Positions 42,234-52,092 of a stretch of DNA of 52,092 nt are shown here, in pieces. The translations under genes were made by a program, and so were the position numbers. Within the stretch, counting starts at the first letter, position 1; the number at the start of each line of letters is the position of its first letter. Below the pieces are notes generated by a model that saw only the letters and a list, made by a program, of their open reading frames with translations, was not told the origin of the DNA and did not search any database. This stretch comes from Bacteroidota bacterium (lineage in GTDB: Bacteria; Bacteroidota; Bacteroidia; Bacteroidales; Porphyromonadaceae), in the NCBI GenBank assembly GCA_023388555.1, contig JAEWGA010000008.1, positions 1 to 52,092 on the forward strand, read 5' to 3'.

Positions 42234-42241
42234 TATCTTTG
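42234..42241 (+). promoter_or_regulatory. secDF promoter -7 element (TATCTTTG)
   Basis: Exact TAnnTTTG match 64 bp before the secDF start; predicted leader about 57 nt. Confidence 0.6.
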
Positions 42242-42305
42242 TCGGTTGACAAAACTATCTATCGGATTTCAATATTAGATTTTCTATACAATCCAATCAA
42301 GACAA

Positions 42306-45287
42306 ATGCAAAACAAAGGTTTAGTTAAAGGACTTGCTATTCTCTTGGTTATTATTTGTGCCTTCTACCTGTCGTTCAGTGTAGTATCATCGCATTATAA
42401 TAGTAAGGCCAAAGAGTATGCTAACGGTGACCTCATGAAAGAGATCAAGTACCTGGACTCCCTTGCGCCTCAAAAGGTATGGCTTGGCTATACCCTTAAA
42501 GAGGTTCGTGAAAACGAAATAGGATTAGGGCTTGACCTTAAAGGAGGTATGAATGTCATCTTAGAGCTTAATGTTGGAGATGTGTTACAAAACCTTTCGG
42601 GGAATAGCCAAGACCCCACTTTTTTGGCAGCCATTGATGCCGCCAACAAAAAGTCGGAGCGTTCCCAAAAGGACTTTGTGTCTCTTTTCGTTGATGAGTT
42701 CCATAGGATTGACCCAGGAGCACGGCTATCGGCCATCTTCGGCACATTAGAACTTAAGGACCGCATCACTACTTCATCGACAGATGCCGAAGTAGAGAAG
42801 GTGCTACGTAGCGAGGTTCAAGAGGCCATAGATAGCTCGTTTAAGGTGTTACGTCAGCGTATCGACCGCTTCGGGGTGGTAGCTCCCAACATCCAACGTT
42901 TGGAGACAAATGGGCGCATATTGGTAGAGCTGCCTGGCGTTAAAGAGCCGGAGCGTGTGCGCAAGTTACTACAAGGAAGCGCTAAACTGGAGTTTTGGGA
43001 AACCTACTTCTTGCCCGAAGTGTATGACGCCTTACAGCGCGCCGACCAAGTATTGGCACAGCTGCAACGCAATACCGAAAGCATAGCCACCGATACCGTA
43101 GCACCAGCTGCAGCAGTAACGGACTCGGTATCGGCTGTTGACAAGCTATCGGAACGTGTGGCACAAAGTGCAGACTCGGCCCAGCAGATAGCAAAAGCAT
43201 CTCAGCAGGCAGAGCTATCGAAGGAGCACCCCTTGTTTGCATTGTTAGCACTGAATGTTTACAACGGACAATTGGCCCAAAGCCCAGTAGTAGGGTCGGC
43301 TCGGGCCGCGGACATAAACACAATAGACTCCTTGTTGGCGCTGCCTCAGGTAAAGGAAGCATTGCCCCGAAACTTGTCGCTTAAATGGAGCGCAAAAGAG
43401 GTTAAGGAGGGAACCAAAGTATACGAGCTATACGCTATTAAGAAGAGCCGCAGAGATGGCTCGCCTGCCCTTGGTGGCGATGTGGTGACAAGTGCCGAAA
43501 GCACTATTCAAAGCCAGCATGGCCGGCAAGACCCAGGTGTTTCCATGACCATGAATGCCGAAGGTACCAAGGAATGGGCTCGCCTAACTAAGGAGAACAT
43601 TAACCGTTGTGTAGCTATCGTTTTGGACGATATGGTGTACTCTGCACCCCGTGTTAACGACGAAATAGCCAACGGAACCTCCTCTATCACAGGTAACTTC
43701 ACCGTGGATGAAGCCAACGACCTTGCCAACACGTTAAAGTCGGGCAAGATGGCAGCATCGGTAAAGATTGTACAAGAAGATATCGTAGGGCCTTCGCTGG
43801 GGCAAGAGGCTATTAAGGCCGGTGTCATATCTTTCGTGATTGCACTTATACTGCTCATGATTTTTATGTGCCTCATGTACGGCATCTACCCTGGTATGGT
43901 GGTAAATATCGCCTTGATATTGAACATCTATTTCACGTTGGGAATCTTAGCCTCCCTCCATGCGGTGCTAACACTATCGGGAATTGCCGGTTTAGTGCTT
44001 ACATTAGGTATGGCTGTGGATGCTAACGTGCTGATATTTGAGCGCATTAAGGAAGAGCTTAGAGCAGGCAAAGGGATGCTCAAGGCTATAGAAGATGGTT
44101 ACCGTAATGCGTTTAGTGCTATCATAGACTCGAATGTAACTACCGTTATTACGGGTGTTATCTTGTTTATGTTTGGTACAGGGCCTATCCGAGGATTTGC
44201 CACAACGCTAATTATTGGTCTTATTTGTTCTTTCATCACCGCAGTATTCATCACCCGTGTAATATTCGAGGCTCGTGCTCGCCGTGGTAAAATGGAAAAA
44301 ACAACCTTCACCACAGCCATTACACGGAACTTGCTGGTAGACCCCAAGGTTGACTTCCTGAGCAAAACAAGAATGGGCTTTGCCATACCAGCCCTCATCA
44401 TTATTGCTGGTGTAGCAGGGTTAGCAACCATAGGATTGAACAGAGGTATCGATTTTACTGGCGGACGTAACTACGTGGTGAAGTTTGACCGCGAAGTTTC
44501 TACCACCGAAATAGCCGCCCTGTTAAGTCCGAAACTTGGAGGTAGCGCAAATGTTATCACCATAGGGTCGCCCGAACAGGTGCGCATCTCGACGAACTAC
44601 AAGATAGAAGAGAATACCGCCGAAGTAGATGACGAAATAGAAACAAACATTTACGAAGGCTTGCAACCAGTGTTAGGAGAAAATGTCACCAAAGCCCAGT
44701 TTACCGAGCATTATATACAAAGCTCCCAAAAGGTAGGTGCAAGTATGGCAGATGACATTAAGACCGGTGCCGTGATTGCAGTTGTAGTTTCGCTTATATT
44801 CATGGCGCTGTATATCCTAATACGTTTCCGTGATATAGCCTTCTCGGTAGGAGCATTTGCCTCGGTAACCGTTACTACATTCTGTATTATTGCACTATAC
44901 GCATTGCTGTGGCGTATCATGCCTTTCTCGATGGAAGTGGACCAGACCTTTGTGGCTGCCGTACTTACCATTATAGGTTACTCTATTAACGATACCGTAG
45001 TGGTGTTTGACCGTATTCGTGAAACATTACAATTGTACCCGAACCGAGACAGAAAGGAAGTTTTTAACCATGCACTTAACTCTACGTTGACGCGGACGTT
45101 AAATACTACGCTTTCGACCTTCATTGTGGTATTCTTGATTTTCATTTTGGGCGGAACAACTATCCAAAGCTTCACCTTTGCTATCATGCTCGGTATTATA
45201 ATAGGTACTTACTCTACCCTATTTATAGCAACACCAATAGCTTATTTGGTTAGCCGCAAAAAGAAAGTACACAAGGCAGTAGCCTAA
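42306..45287 (+). CDS. secDF: Fused protein translocase subunit SecDF
   Basis: Uses the proton gradient to pull preproteins through SecYEG. 993 residues, SecD (about 1-640) fused to SecF (about 675-993), the normal Bacteroidota form. Features: first membrane helix VKGLAILLVIICAFYLSFSV, GLGLDLKGGMNVILEL, the P1 domain with an Ala/Ser/Gln-rich insert (about 245-310), GNFTVDEANDLANTLKSGKM and the RND helices with DANVLIFERIKEELRAG. SecF begins with RGIDFTGGRNYVVKF and carries YSINDTVVVFDRIRE, whose Asp is needed for proton transfer. It is followed by a strong terminator and is monocistronic. Confidence 0.97.
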   Translation: MQNKGLVKGLAILLVIICAFYLSFSVVSSHYNSKAKEYANGDLMKEIKYLDSLAPQKVWLGYTLKEVRENEIGLGLDLKGGMNVILELNVGDVLQNLSGNSQDPTFLAAIDAANKKSERSQKDFVSLFVDEFHRIDPGARLSAIFGTLELKDRITTSSTDAEVEKVLRSEVQEAIDSSFKVLRQRIDRFGVVAPNIQRLETNGRILVELPGVKEPERVRKLLQGSAKLEFWETYFLPEVYDALQRADQVLAQLQRNTESIATDTVAPAAAVTDSVSAVDKLSERVAQSADSAQQIAKASQQAELSKEHPLFALLALNVYNGQLAQSPVVGSARAADINTIDSLLALPQVKEALPRNLSLKWSAKEVKEGTKVYELYAIKKSRRDGSPALGGDVVTSAESTIQSQHGRQDPGVSMTMNAEGTKEWARLTKENINRCVAIVLDDMVYSAPRVNDEIANGTSSITGNFTVDEANDLANTLKSGKMAASVKIVQEDIVGPSLGQEAIKAGVISFVIALILLMIFMCLMYGIYPGMVVNIALILNIYFTLGILASLHAVLTLSGIAGLVLTLGMAVDANVLIFERIKEELRAGKGMLKAIEDGYRNAFSAIIDSNVTTVITGVILFMFGTGPIRGFATTLIIGLICSFITAVFITRVIFEARARRGKMEKTTFTTAITRNLLVDPKVDFLSKTRMGFAIPALIIIAGVAGLATIGLNRGIDFTGGRNYVVKFDREVSTTEIAALLSPKLGGSANVITIGSPEQVRISTNYKIEENTAEVDDEIETNIYEGLQPVLGENVTKAQFTEHYIQSSQKVGASMADDIKTGAVIAVVVSLIFMALYILIRFRDIAFSVGAFASVTVTTFCIIALYALLWRIMPFSMEVDQTFVAAVLTIIGYSINDTVVVFDRIRETLQLYPNRDRKEVFNHALNSTLTRTLNTTLSTFIVVFLIFILGGTTIQSFTFAIMLGIIIGTYSTLFIATPIAYLVSRKKKVHKAVA

Positions 45288-45317
45288 TTGCCTGGCGGGA
45301 ACGCCTAAAAGCAAAAT

Positions 45318-45358
45318 AAAAAAGGCCTTGGGGTATTTACCTCGGGGCCTTTTGTTTT
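45318..45358 (+). terminator. Terminator after secDF
   Basis: AAAAAGGCC(TTGGGG) pairs with (CCTCGG)GGCCTTTT around a short loop, with A-run and T-rich flanks. Confidence 0.8.
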
Positions 45359-45501
45359 ACGCAATGTTGCCAACTACCGCTTTGCAAGAAGGCGTTAAAG
45401 TAAGCGTACAACAACCTTAGGAAGCTATAAATTGAAGGGTATTTATAACGAAGAACAGCCTTTGTAAGGAGAGGACCTATGGAAAAGTAGGAAAAAAATT
45501 A

Positions 45502-45509
45502 TAGCTTTG
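45502..45509 (+). promoter_or_regulatory. -7 element before DUF4831 gene (TAGCTTTG)
   Basis: Exact TAnnTTTG match 53 bp ahead of the start codon. Confidence 0.55.
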
Positions 45510-45562
45510 TAGTAAGAGGGTATACCCTCCAATCCTTTTTTCATGCTGAAATAAAGAGTTTC

Positions 45563-46666
45563 ATGCAAACATTGCCCGTACTTTCTTCCCTTGGGAACCT
45601 ACTCGTGGGAAGTGTGTTATTCTTGCTATCGGGGGTGGCATATAGCCAAACATCGGTAGAGCGGTTTGACGCCTCTGCCCTACCCGATAATACAGTGGTA
45701 TATACACTTCCCCAAACAAAACTTGCCATACCTATAGTTGTTAAGAAAACGGTAACCACTGTGGGGCCGTTACACTTATATGCGCAAAAGTATTTAGGCA
45801 TTACCGATGCTGCAAGCCAGCCTGGCACTAAATACGAACTGGAAGCTGTAAGCTTACAAGCATATGGCGTACCAAACCCGGACCTCCGTTATAGCGTTAA
45901 GTTTAGGAATGGGTCGAGTGCACCGTTTGTTTACCTTACACGAGATGGAATACTCTGCTCGATAAATGCAGAGGCCACGCATACTGAGGTTATACCCAGC
46001 AGCCAAGTTCTGGACGAAAGCAAACAGCTCCCAACAGCGCCACGAGCCATGAGCCAAGAGTATGTGCAAGCAACTACTGATGCTCAGCGTGCCGAAATAG
46101 CAGCTAAGGAGATATTTCGTTTGCGCGAGAGTCGCATCAATATCGTTAGTGGGGATGCCGAACAACCATTCCCCGATGGACAGGCTATGAAGTTGGCTAT
46201 TGAGGGGTTAGAAGCACAAGAACGAACGCTAACAAGTAAGTTTACAGGCACCACCCATTGGCAACGAAAGCAGGAAGTAGTGACCGACCTACCCTTAGAC
46301 TCGGCCACAACTATAGTGGCTTTCCGGTTTTCGCCCGACCTGGGCGTTTTACCCGCCGAAGACCTTAGGGGCGAACCTATATACTTGCAAACAGAGGTTG
46401 TAGAAAAGGCACCAGCCTTAACCGAGAAAGAAGCAGCCCGCAAGGCAAAGAAGCTCAAAGGGGTTGTGTATACTATACCAGGAAGAATGAAGGCTTCGCT
46501 TATATACAAGGGTAGCTTAGTAGCACGTAAAATCATAGATGTAGCCCAGTTGGGAACACAAGAAGCATTGGAACCCGACCACTTCAATACGCGAAAAGAG
46601 ACCATCTCCATTCTTTTTTACCCCGATACCGGTGCGGTAAGCAAGGTGCAGGGCGGAGAAAAGTAA
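45563..46666 (+). CDS. DUF4831 family secreted protein
   Basis: A 367-residue exported protein. A hydrophobic N-terminus (LPVLSSLGNLLVGSVLFLLSGVAYSQ) ends in a signal-peptidase-I-like site. The DUF4831 hallmark is the run VVYTLPQTKLAIPIVVKKTVTTVGPLHLYAQKYLG, followed by an AQRAEIAAKEIFRLRESRINIVSGD block and a late PGRMKASLIYKG segment. The family is Bacteroidota-specific, of unknown function, predicted periplasmic or outer-membrane associated. It stands alone with its own promoter, and the POT gene follows after 55 bp. Confidence 0.82.
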   Translation: MQTLPVLSSLGNLLVGSVLFLLSGVAYSQTSVERFDASALPDNTVVYTLPQTKLAIPIVVKKTVTTVGPLHLYAQKYLGITDAASQPGTKYELEAVSLQAYGVPNPDLRYSVKFRNGSSAPFVYLTRDGILCSINAEATHTEVIPSSQVLDESKQLPTAPRAMSQEYVQATTDAQRAEIAAKEIFRLRESRINIVSGDAEQPFPDGQAMKLAIEGLEAQERTLTSKFTGTTHWQRKQEVVTDLPLDSATTIVAFRFSPDLGVLPAEDLRGEPIYLQTEVVEKAPALTEKEAARKAKKLKGVVYTIPGRMKASLIYKGSLVARKIIDVAQLGTQEALEPDHFNTRKETISILFYPDTGAVSKVQGGEK

Positions 46667-46721
46667 CTGTATAAACACTGTTTTTATCACTCAAACCTTT
46701 ATAAAACGAACTTCTAACCCT

Positions 46722-48284
46722 ATGGAAAATTCTAAACACCCCAAAGGCCTAATAGCTGCGGCATTGGCAAACATGGGAGAGCGCTTTGGATTCTACATCA
46801 TGATGGCAATCCTAACGCTATTCATCTCTGCTAAGTTTGGCCTTTCAGAAGAAGCTACAGGCTACATTTACTCTGGGTTTTATGCCTCTATCTACTTGTT
46901 AGCTTTGGTAGGAGGTATCATTGCCGACAAAACCAAGAACTACAAAGGCACCATCCTCACTGGTCTTATTATCATGGGATTGGGCTATGTAGTTATTGGA
47001 ATCCCCACCGACACCCCAGTGGCTAATGTACCACTGTACCTAACCCTTACTTGCATAGGATTAGGCGTCATTGCCTTTGGAAACGGCTTGTTTAAAGGCA
47101 ACCTGCAGGCTCTTGTGGGCCAAATGTACGACAACCCCAAGTATTCCGATAAGCGCGATGCAGGGTTCCAGATTTTCTACATGTTTATTAATATTGGAGC
47201 CGTATTTGCTCCGCTTATTGCAGTAGGTATCCGGAACTGGTGGCTGAGATTTAACGGCTTCGATTACGACGCCTCCTTGCCCGAGCTGTGCCACCTGTAC
47301 CTAAAACAAGGTGAAGCCATAGGTAGCCAAAAGCTAAATAACCTACAACTCTTGGCCGAAAAAGTATCGGGCAGCACAGCCGTTACCGACCTAACAACAT
47401 TCTCGAACCAGTACTTGGACATCTTTAACCGCGGATTCCAATATGCCTTCTTGGCTGCCGTTGTAGCAATTATTGTATCCTTGGTTATTTATGTTGTGAA
47501 CCAACGTTCGTTCCCCGACCCCGCACGTGCAGCACATCGCAAAGATTCTAATGCCGAAACACGTCAGCAAGAGGTAAAAATGGCGGCTCAAGAAATTCGT
47601 CAACGCATTTACGCGCTGTTTGCGGTTTTTGGTGTAGTGATATTCTTCTGGATGTCGTTCCACCAAAACGGATACTCGCTCACCTACTTTGCTCGGGACT
47701 ATGTGAACCTGAGCGACATTAAGCTGGACTTAAAGTTTACAGAAATAAAAGGTGCTGAGATATTCCAATCGGTAAACCCCTTCTTTGTTGTTACCCTTAC
47801 GCCCTTGGTAATGTGGTTCTTCTCCCTTATGGCAAAGAAAGGGCATGCTATCTCGACCCCTAAGAAAATTGCCATTGGTATGGGTATAGCCTCTTTGGCT
47901 TATTTGTTCCTGTTGTTGGTTTCTGTTACCCTTCCCTCGAAAGAGGCATTAGCCAATATGGACCTGAGTATACAGGATAGCATACGGGTAACCCCCTTGG
48001 TTATGTTTGGGCTTTACTTCCTGCTTACCGTTGCCGAACTTTTCATATCACCCTTAGGACTTTCCTTTGTATCGAAGGTAGCACCTCCTCACCTGCAAGG
48101 TGTTATGCAAGGCTGTTGGCTTGCTGCCACCGCGGTAGGAAACTCGTTACTGTTTATTGGCGGACTGCTCTATACCTCGTTACCGTTGTGGATGTGCTGG
48201 CTTTTCTTTGTAATAGCAACAGCATTATCTATGGGCGTTATGCTCGCTATGGTAAAATGGTTGGAACGTGTAGCTGGTAAGTAA
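46722..48284 (+). CDS. Proton-dependent oligopeptide transporter (POT/PTR2)
   Basis: Imports di- and tripeptides with protons. 520 residues, about 14 helices. The proton-coupling motif NMGERFGFY at about 17-25 (ExxERF-like) and the FxxF-type segment KRDAGFQIFYMFINIGAVFAPLIA (PTR2 signature 2) are plain; the second half has FWMSFHQNGYSLTYFARDYV. The long cytoplasmic insert between helices 6 and 7, typical of the bacterial group, is also present. Very likely needed in an amino-acid-fermenting or peptide-using organism. Confidence 0.93.
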   Translation: MENSKHPKGLIAAALANMGERFGFYIMMAILTLFISAKFGLSEEATGYIYSGFYASIYLLALVGGIIADKTKNYKGTILTGLIIMGLGYVVIGIPTDTPVANVPLYLTLTCIGLGVIAFGNGLFKGNLQALVGQMYDNPKYSDKRDAGFQIFYMFINIGAVFAPLIAVGIRNWWLRFNGFDYDASLPELCHLYLKQGEAIGSQKLNNLQLLAEKVSGSTAVTDLTTFSNQYLDIFNRGFQYAFLAAVVAIIVSLVIYVVNQRSFPDPARAAHRKDSNAETRQQEVKMAAQEIRQRIYALFAVFGVVIFFWMSFHQNGYSLTYFARDYVNLSDIKLDLKFTEIKGAEIFQSVNPFFVVTLTPLVMWFFSLMAKKGHAISTPKKIAIGMGIASLAYLFLLLVSVTLPSKEALANMDLSIQDSIRVTPLVMFGLYFLLTVAELFISPLGLSFVSKVAPPHLQGVMQGCWLAATAVGNSLLFIGGLLYTSLPLWMCWLFFVIATALSMGVMLAMVKWLERVAGK

Positions 48285-48694
48285 CCCTTGTTCTGCCTAT
48301 TATTGTGCAAACAGCCAACAACATAGTTAAAGCCCCAACGCTACGCTTCACACGCTGGAGCCGTAGTAGGTGTGCAGTGTTTCATAGCTTACACCGAGAG
48401 GTTTCGATAGGTGTACTCAGGGCGCATGTGGTGGATAGGTTGCTACTTAAAAGTAACACCTTACCTACAAGTACCGAAAATAGCGCACCCGGCCCAATCC
48501 TTCAAACAGAGGAAGATGGCAGTAACGCTGCAATAGGCTTTACTTGTTGCGAGCCATTTACAATAGTCTACACTTTAACCAATGATGTGCCTGCATCCCT
48601 GATGTGGGATAGCATCCTATAATATTATTCCGAGAGGCTTGTTTTCTTCTTTAGCAAGAGGCAAGCCTCTCTTTTTTCTTCTTTAATTGTTGTA
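48285..48694 (+). other. Leader region before bioB, possible regulatory RNA
   Basis: About 410 bases with no convincing gene. A frame from a GTG at 48305 to 48622 is open but unlike any family I know and has odd composition. The region holds several stems: GGTGT/ACACC at about 48369-48395, GCATCCC/GGGATAGC at 48594-48615, and the terminator at 48632-48677 immediately upstream of bioB. A leader ending in a terminator next to a biosynthetic start codon is the layout of an attenuator or riboswitch. I see no match to a riboswitch class I know. Confidence 0.4.
48632..48677 (+). terminator. Intrinsic terminator directly upstream of bioB
   Basis: GAGAGGCTTG (48632-48641) pairs perfectly with CAAGCCTCTC (48662-48671), 10 bp around a 20-nt loop, followed by six T. 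Only 17 bp separate the T-run from the bioB ATG, so no promoter with a normal leader fits between them; bioB must be transcribed through this hairpin or from a near-leaderless start. Confidence 0.85.
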
Positions 48695-49675
48695 ATGAAT
48701 ATATTTGACCGAATAATTCGCAGCGGGTACCGCATTCAAAGCACCAACGAGTTGCTTTCCATTGTTCATAACACCCCAGCAGAGGTGTTGTATGAAGGTT
48801 GCCATAGAGTTACGCAAAACTGTTGCGGTGAGGGGTTTGACACCTGTTCCATTATCAATGTAAAAAGCGGGAAATGCCCAGAAGACTGTAAATGGTGCGC
48901 CCAAAGCGCACATTATAAAACCGGTTGCGATACCTACGACATTATAGAAGCCACCAAGTGCGCTAACCAAGCGGCACACAATAAGAAATTAGGAATAAAA
49001 AGGTTTTCGTTAGTGGCAAGCGGACGGCGCCCCTCGAAAAAAGACACCGAGAAGTACGCACTAATCTATGAAGCTATCCGCAACCAGGTAGACATAGCTT
49101 GTTGCGCCTCCTTAGGGCTTGCCGATGAAGAGGCTCTTCGCAAACTGTACCAAGCAGGAGTTACCACCTATCATTGCAACTTAGAAACAGCGCCATCGTT
49201 CTTTCACAGCTTATGCACCACCCACACCCAAGCCGATAAAATTAAAACTCTTCGGGCAGCACGCAAAGTAGGTATGCGGGTATGCTCGGGCGGCATCCTG
49301 GGGATGGGCGAAAGTTGGGAGCAAAGAGCAGAGTTTGCACTATTCCTCCAGAGCTTAGGGATAGAAAGCATACCTCTTAACTTTTTACACCCCATAGCTG
49401 GCACGCCCTTAGGAAATCGTAATGCAATGCCCGCCACAGAGATGTTACAATGTGTTGCGATGTTCCGGTTAGCCAATCCCTCGGCTTTCTTACGCTTCTC
49501 GGGAGGACGCGACCTTTTCGATACAGAGACACAAAAGAAAGCACTGTACATTGGAATTAATTCTGCCATTACCGGAGATTTACTTACCACCGTGGCCTCG
49601 GTAACAACGCAAGATATGCAACTATTTACCGAATGCGGATACAACACACAAAAAGAAACCTCATGGGAACAGTAA
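48695..49675 (+). CDS. bioB: Biotin synthase
   Basis: Radical SAM enzyme that inserts sulfur into dethiobiotin. 326 residues. The SAM-cluster motif CPEDCKWC has C61, C65 and C68; the [2Fe-2S] ligands are in [21 protein letters not shown] and the arginine of [12 protein letters not shown]. The N-terminus [20 protein letters not shown] is normal for the family. It overlaps bioA by 13 bp. Start at 48695 is the only reasonable ATG, directly after the terminator hairpin. First gene of a biotin operon. Confidence 0.96.
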   Translation: MNIFDRIIRSGYRIQSTNELLSIVHNTPAEVLYEGCHRVTQNCCGEGFDTCSIINVKSGKCPEDCKWCAQSAHYKTGCDTYDIIEATKCANQAAHNKKLGIKRFSLVASGRRPSKKDTEKYALIYEAIRNQVDIACCASLGLADEEALRKLYQAGVTTYHCNLETAPSFFHSLCTTHTQADKIKTLRAARKVGMRVCSGGILGMGESWEQRAEFALFLQSLGIESIPLNFLHPIAGTPLGNRNAMPATEMLQCVAMFRLANPSAFLRFSGGRDLFDTETQKKALYIGINSAITGDLLTTVASVTTQDMQLFTECGYNTQKETSWEQ

Positions 49676-50961
49676 CCGAGGCAAACCTTCGGTGGGACAG
49701 GGAGCACCTGTGGCACCCTTACACCTCTACCACTAACCCGCTAACAACCTATTTGGTACGCGAATGCCATGGGGCTACAATAACGTTAGCCGATGGGCGA
49801 GAGCTTATAGATGGGATGTCGTCCTGGTGGTGTGCCATTCACGGATACAACCACCCGCAACTTAATAAAGCGGTTCAGCGCCAGCTTAAAAAGATGTCGC
49901 ACGTAATGTTCGGGGGCTTAACCCACATGCCAGCCATAGAGTTAGGGAAAATGCTATGCAAACATGTACTGCCACCTAACTTAGAATGTCTTTTTTACGC
50001 CGACAGCGGCTCGGTAGCTGTCGAGGTTGCCCTAAAAATGGCTATACAGTACCACATAGCCCAAGGCAATAACGCAAAAAATAAGTTTGCCACAATAGCC
50101 AGTGGGTACCATGGGGATACGTGGCATGCTATGTCGGTATGCGATCCCATAACAGGGATGCACGAGATGTTTGGCCGGGCATTACCCATACAGTACTTTG
50201 TGCCTCGGCCCCAAATAGAGTTCGGGCAGGAGTGGGACGAGACCGACTTATCCCCTATGCAGCAACTATTGGAACGTCACCATAACGAGCTGGCAGCGGT
50301 AATACTCGAGCCTGTAGTACAAGGTGCCGGGGGAATGTATTTTTACCACCCTAAGTACTTGGAAGGGCTTAGGGAATTGTGTAACCAATATGGTGTATTA
50401 CTGATATTCGATGAAATTGCCACTGGTTTTGGCCGAACAGGAAAGATGCTCGCCACATACCACACCAACATTCTGCCCGACATTATATGTATTGGCAAAG
50501 CCCTTACCGGAGGGTACATGACCCTTTCATGCACAGCCACTACACGCAAAATAGCCGATACCATTTGTAGCGGCAGTGCGGGTTGTTTTATGCATGGTCC
50601 TACTTTTATGGGTAACCCGTTAGCTTGTGCCGTGGCATCGGAGTCGGTAAGGTTACTTACTGCATCGCCTTGGCAACAAAAGGTGCAGCAAATTGAAGCA
50701 TTATTAAAACAGGAGCTTACCCCCCTTGCGGATTTACCTACTGTAAAAACAGTACGCGTGCTGGGGGCTATAGGAGTGGTGGAAATGGAACAGCCTGTGG
50801 ACATGCAACGCTTAATTCCTATGTTTGTAGAAAATGGTGTATGGGTACGGCCTTTTGGCCGATTGGTATACCTTATGCCTCCTTTCCTGGCCATTACCAA
50901 TGAACAATTGCAAGCCCTAACATGGGGCGTAAAAAATGTACTTTCCAAGTATAAACCATGA
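49663..50961 (+). CDS. bioA: Adenosylmethionine-8-amino-7-oxononanoate aminotransferase
   Basis: Converts KAPA to DAPA using SAM as amino donor. 432 residues from the ATG at 49663, which gives [20 protein letters not shown], the usual BioA start with the WHPYT substrate motif at 17-21; an earlier ATG at 49633 adds ten unlike residues. [12 protein letters not shown], the PLP phosphate site [27 protein letters not shown] and the Schiff-base Lys at 279 ([10 protein letters not shown]) are all present. It overlaps bioB and bioF, so the three genes are translationally coupled. Confidence 0.96.
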   Translation: MGTVTEANLRWDREHLWHPYTSTTNPLTTYLVRECHGATITLADGRELIDGMSSWWCAIHGYNHPQLNKAVQRQLKKMSHVMFGGLTHMPAIELGKMLCKHVLPPNLECLFYADSGSVAVEVALKMAIQYHIAQGNNAKNKFATIASGYHGDTWHAMSVCDPITGMHEMFGRALPIQYFVPRPQIEFGQEWDETDLSPMQQLLERHHNELAAVILEPVVQGAGGMYFYHPKYLEGLRELCNQYGVLLIFDEIATGFGRTGKMLATYHTNILPDIICIGKALTGGYMTLSCTATTRKIADTICSGSAGCFMHGPTFMGNPLACAVASESVRLLTASPWQQKVQQIEALLKQELTPLADLPTVKTVRVLGAIGVVEMEQPVDMQRLIPMFVENGVWVRPFGRLVYLMPPFLAITNEQLQALTWGVKNVLSKYKP

Positions 50962-52088
50962 GCCACCTTTATTCCCAAGCTGTAAAACAAGCCATGGAGG
51001 ATGGCATTTACCGCACTTTACCTAAACTAACCCTACAAGGGAAGTACGTAGTTGCCGAGGGACATAAAATGCTAAACTTTTGTGGGAACGACTACCTGGG
51101 GTTAGCAGCTGACCCTAACCTTGCCTCTACATTTCCCTTTGAGGAATACCGTATGGGGGCCTCCTCCTCCCGCCTCCTAACAGGCAACGATAAGATCTAC
51201 ACCCAATTTGAAGAAGAACTTGCCCTCGCCTATGGTCGTAACCATACCTTGTTATGGGACAGTGGCTACCATGCCAACAGCGGCTTAATTCCTGTACTAA
51301 ATACCGGGAACACACTGTTTTTAGCGGATAGACTCGTTCATGCCAGCATGATAGACGGGCTTAGGTTAGCACGTGCCACCTTTCATAGGTTTCGGCACAA
51401 CGATGTAGCACACCTGGCGGAGCTACTCTCCAAACATGCACACCTTTACGATGCGGTGTGGATATTAACCGAGTCCGTTTTTAGTATGGATGGAGATGTG
51501 GCTCCCCTATTGGAAATATTGGCGGTAAAAGAGCAATACCCCAACACGTATATATATGTAGATGAAGCCCACGGAGTAGGAGTGTTTGGCAATAGCGGCT
51601 TAGGAGTAACCGAAGAGCTTGGAATACAACACAAAGTAGATGTTATTGTTGGAACATTAGGGAAAGCCATTGGCTCGGTAGGAGCATACACCGTACTGCC
51701 AGAGGCTCTTTACCAGCTCGCAATATCAAAGGCACGCCCCCTTATATACTCCACAGCCCTTCCCCCTATATGTGTAGCATGGAGCCGGCACGTTTTTCGG
51801 CACATGCAACAAGCCCACCACCTACGAAAACACTTACAATCATTGGAGAAAGTAGTATCCTCGGCTTTAGGCATACAGGTATCTTCTCCAATTATTCCTA
51901 TCATTATCCCTGGCGAGGATGCCTGCAAAGAGGTAGCCGAGCATTTATGTCGAGAGGGGTTTTACATTCGTCCCATCCGAAAACCAACGGTACCTGCAGG
52001 CACCGAGCGCATTCGCATCTCCCTCAGCGCCGCCATGACGCACCAAGAGGTGCAACAATTTTGCAATATACTCCACTCCTTACGCTAA
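50958..52088 (+). CDS. bioF: 8-amino-7-oxononanoate synthase
   Basis: PLP enzyme condensing pimeloyl-ACP or pimeloyl-CoA with alanine. 376 residues. [11 protein letters not shown] at 40-50, [20 protein letters not shown] near 70-89, [10 protein letters not shown] at 202-211 and the Schiff-base Lys at 236 ([12 protein letters not shown]) mark an alpha-oxoamine synthase; context settles BioF rather than glycine C-acetyltransferase. It overlaps bioA by 4 bp and ends 4 bp before the window ends. bioC/bioG/bioD, if present, should lie beyond. Confidence 0.95.
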   Translation: MSHLYSQAVKQAMEDGIYRTLPKLTLQGKYVVAEGHKMLNFCGNDYLGLAADPNLASTFPFEEYRMGASSSRLLTGNDKIYTQFEEELALAYGRNHTLLWDSGYHANSGLIPVLNTGNTLFLADRLVHASMIDGLRLARATFHRFRHNDVAHLAELLSKHAHLYDAVWILTESVFSMDGDVAPLLEILAVKEQYPNTYIYVDEAHGVGVFGNSGLGVTEELGIQHKVDVIVGTLGKAIGSVGAYTVLPEALYQLAISKARPLIYSTALPPICVAWSRHVFRHMQQAHHLRKHLQSLEKVVSSALGIQVSSPIIPIIIPGEDACKEVAEHLCREGFYIRPIRKPTVPAGTERIRISLSAAMTHQEVQQFCNILHSLR

Positions 52089-52092
52089 CTCC

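Noticed and set aside
48305..48622. 105-codon frame before bioB
   Set aside because: Starts with GTG, unlike any family I know, and its DNA has stem-loop structure better explained by a leader RNA. Kept as a non-coding region with low certainty.

Overview
This window looks like chromosome from a member of the Bacteroidota, most probably order Bacteroidales. The evidence is a fused SecDF, two SusC/TonB-type outer-membrane receptors (one paired with a DUF4249 lipoprotein), Bacteroidota-restricted families (DUF4837, DUF4831, Wzi-type capsule protein), and many upstream regions carrying the Bacteroides primary-sigma -7 element TAnnTTTG. A textbook example precedes the tRNA-Val, with TTG, a 19-nt spacer and TACCTTTG. 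I cannot name the genus from the sequence alone.

Layout. Positions 135-3514 (minus strand) hold a DEDDh exonuclease, a Rieske-like lipoprotein, an SRPBCC protein, pyrE and an MFS transporter. Positions about 3515-10100 form a visibly AT-rich accessory island. It starts with a gene-poor stretch holding three 22-bp-spaced iteron-like repeats and a conjugative-transposon-type helix-turn-helix gene. It continues into a RiPP cluster: a frameshifted small gene, a double-glycine precursor peptide (5494-5661) that is easily missed, a second leaderless core copy (5663-5782), a stem-loop, a radical SAM/SPASM maturase, an outer-membrane beta-barrel protein and a wrecked C39 peptidase/ABC exporter. Positions 10297-13565 are ftsA-ftsZ-yqeY-like, closed by a terminator. 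Positions 13847-22382 hold a DUF4837 lipoprotein, pdxA and a tightly packed lipid operon (cytidylyltransferase, SDR, CDP-alcohol phosphatidyltransferase, acyltransferase, cation antiporter, lipid kinase), meeting a convergent Wzi gene. Positions 24417-26448 carry an acyl-CoA synthetase and tRNA-Val(TAC).

Positions 26640-38184 (minus strand) are a surface-polysaccharide locus: FlaA1/PglF-type 4,6-dehydratase, flippase, O-antigen ligase/polymerase, two glycosyltransferases, initiating sugar transferase, GNAT, ATP-grasp ligase, DegT aminotransferase, and a separate EpsG-type polymerase followed by a truncated glycosyltransferase. The set predicts a repeat unit built on an amino-trideoxy sugar, possibly acylated or aminoacylated. 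Positions 38598-48284 carry the receptor/DUF4249 pair, secDF, DUF4831 and a POT peptide transporter. Positions 48695-52088 are bioB-bioA-bioF, overlapping head to tail, with a strong intrinsic terminator just 17 bp in front of the bioB start.

The most interesting system is the RiPP cluster at 4900-10087. Its two core peptides keep the same residues (VVSA, SKEGDGA, CC) while their codons differ, so both appear to have been under selection, yet the second has lost its leader and the only local exporter is a pseudogene. The bioB leader and the lipid head-group operon are the next best leads.
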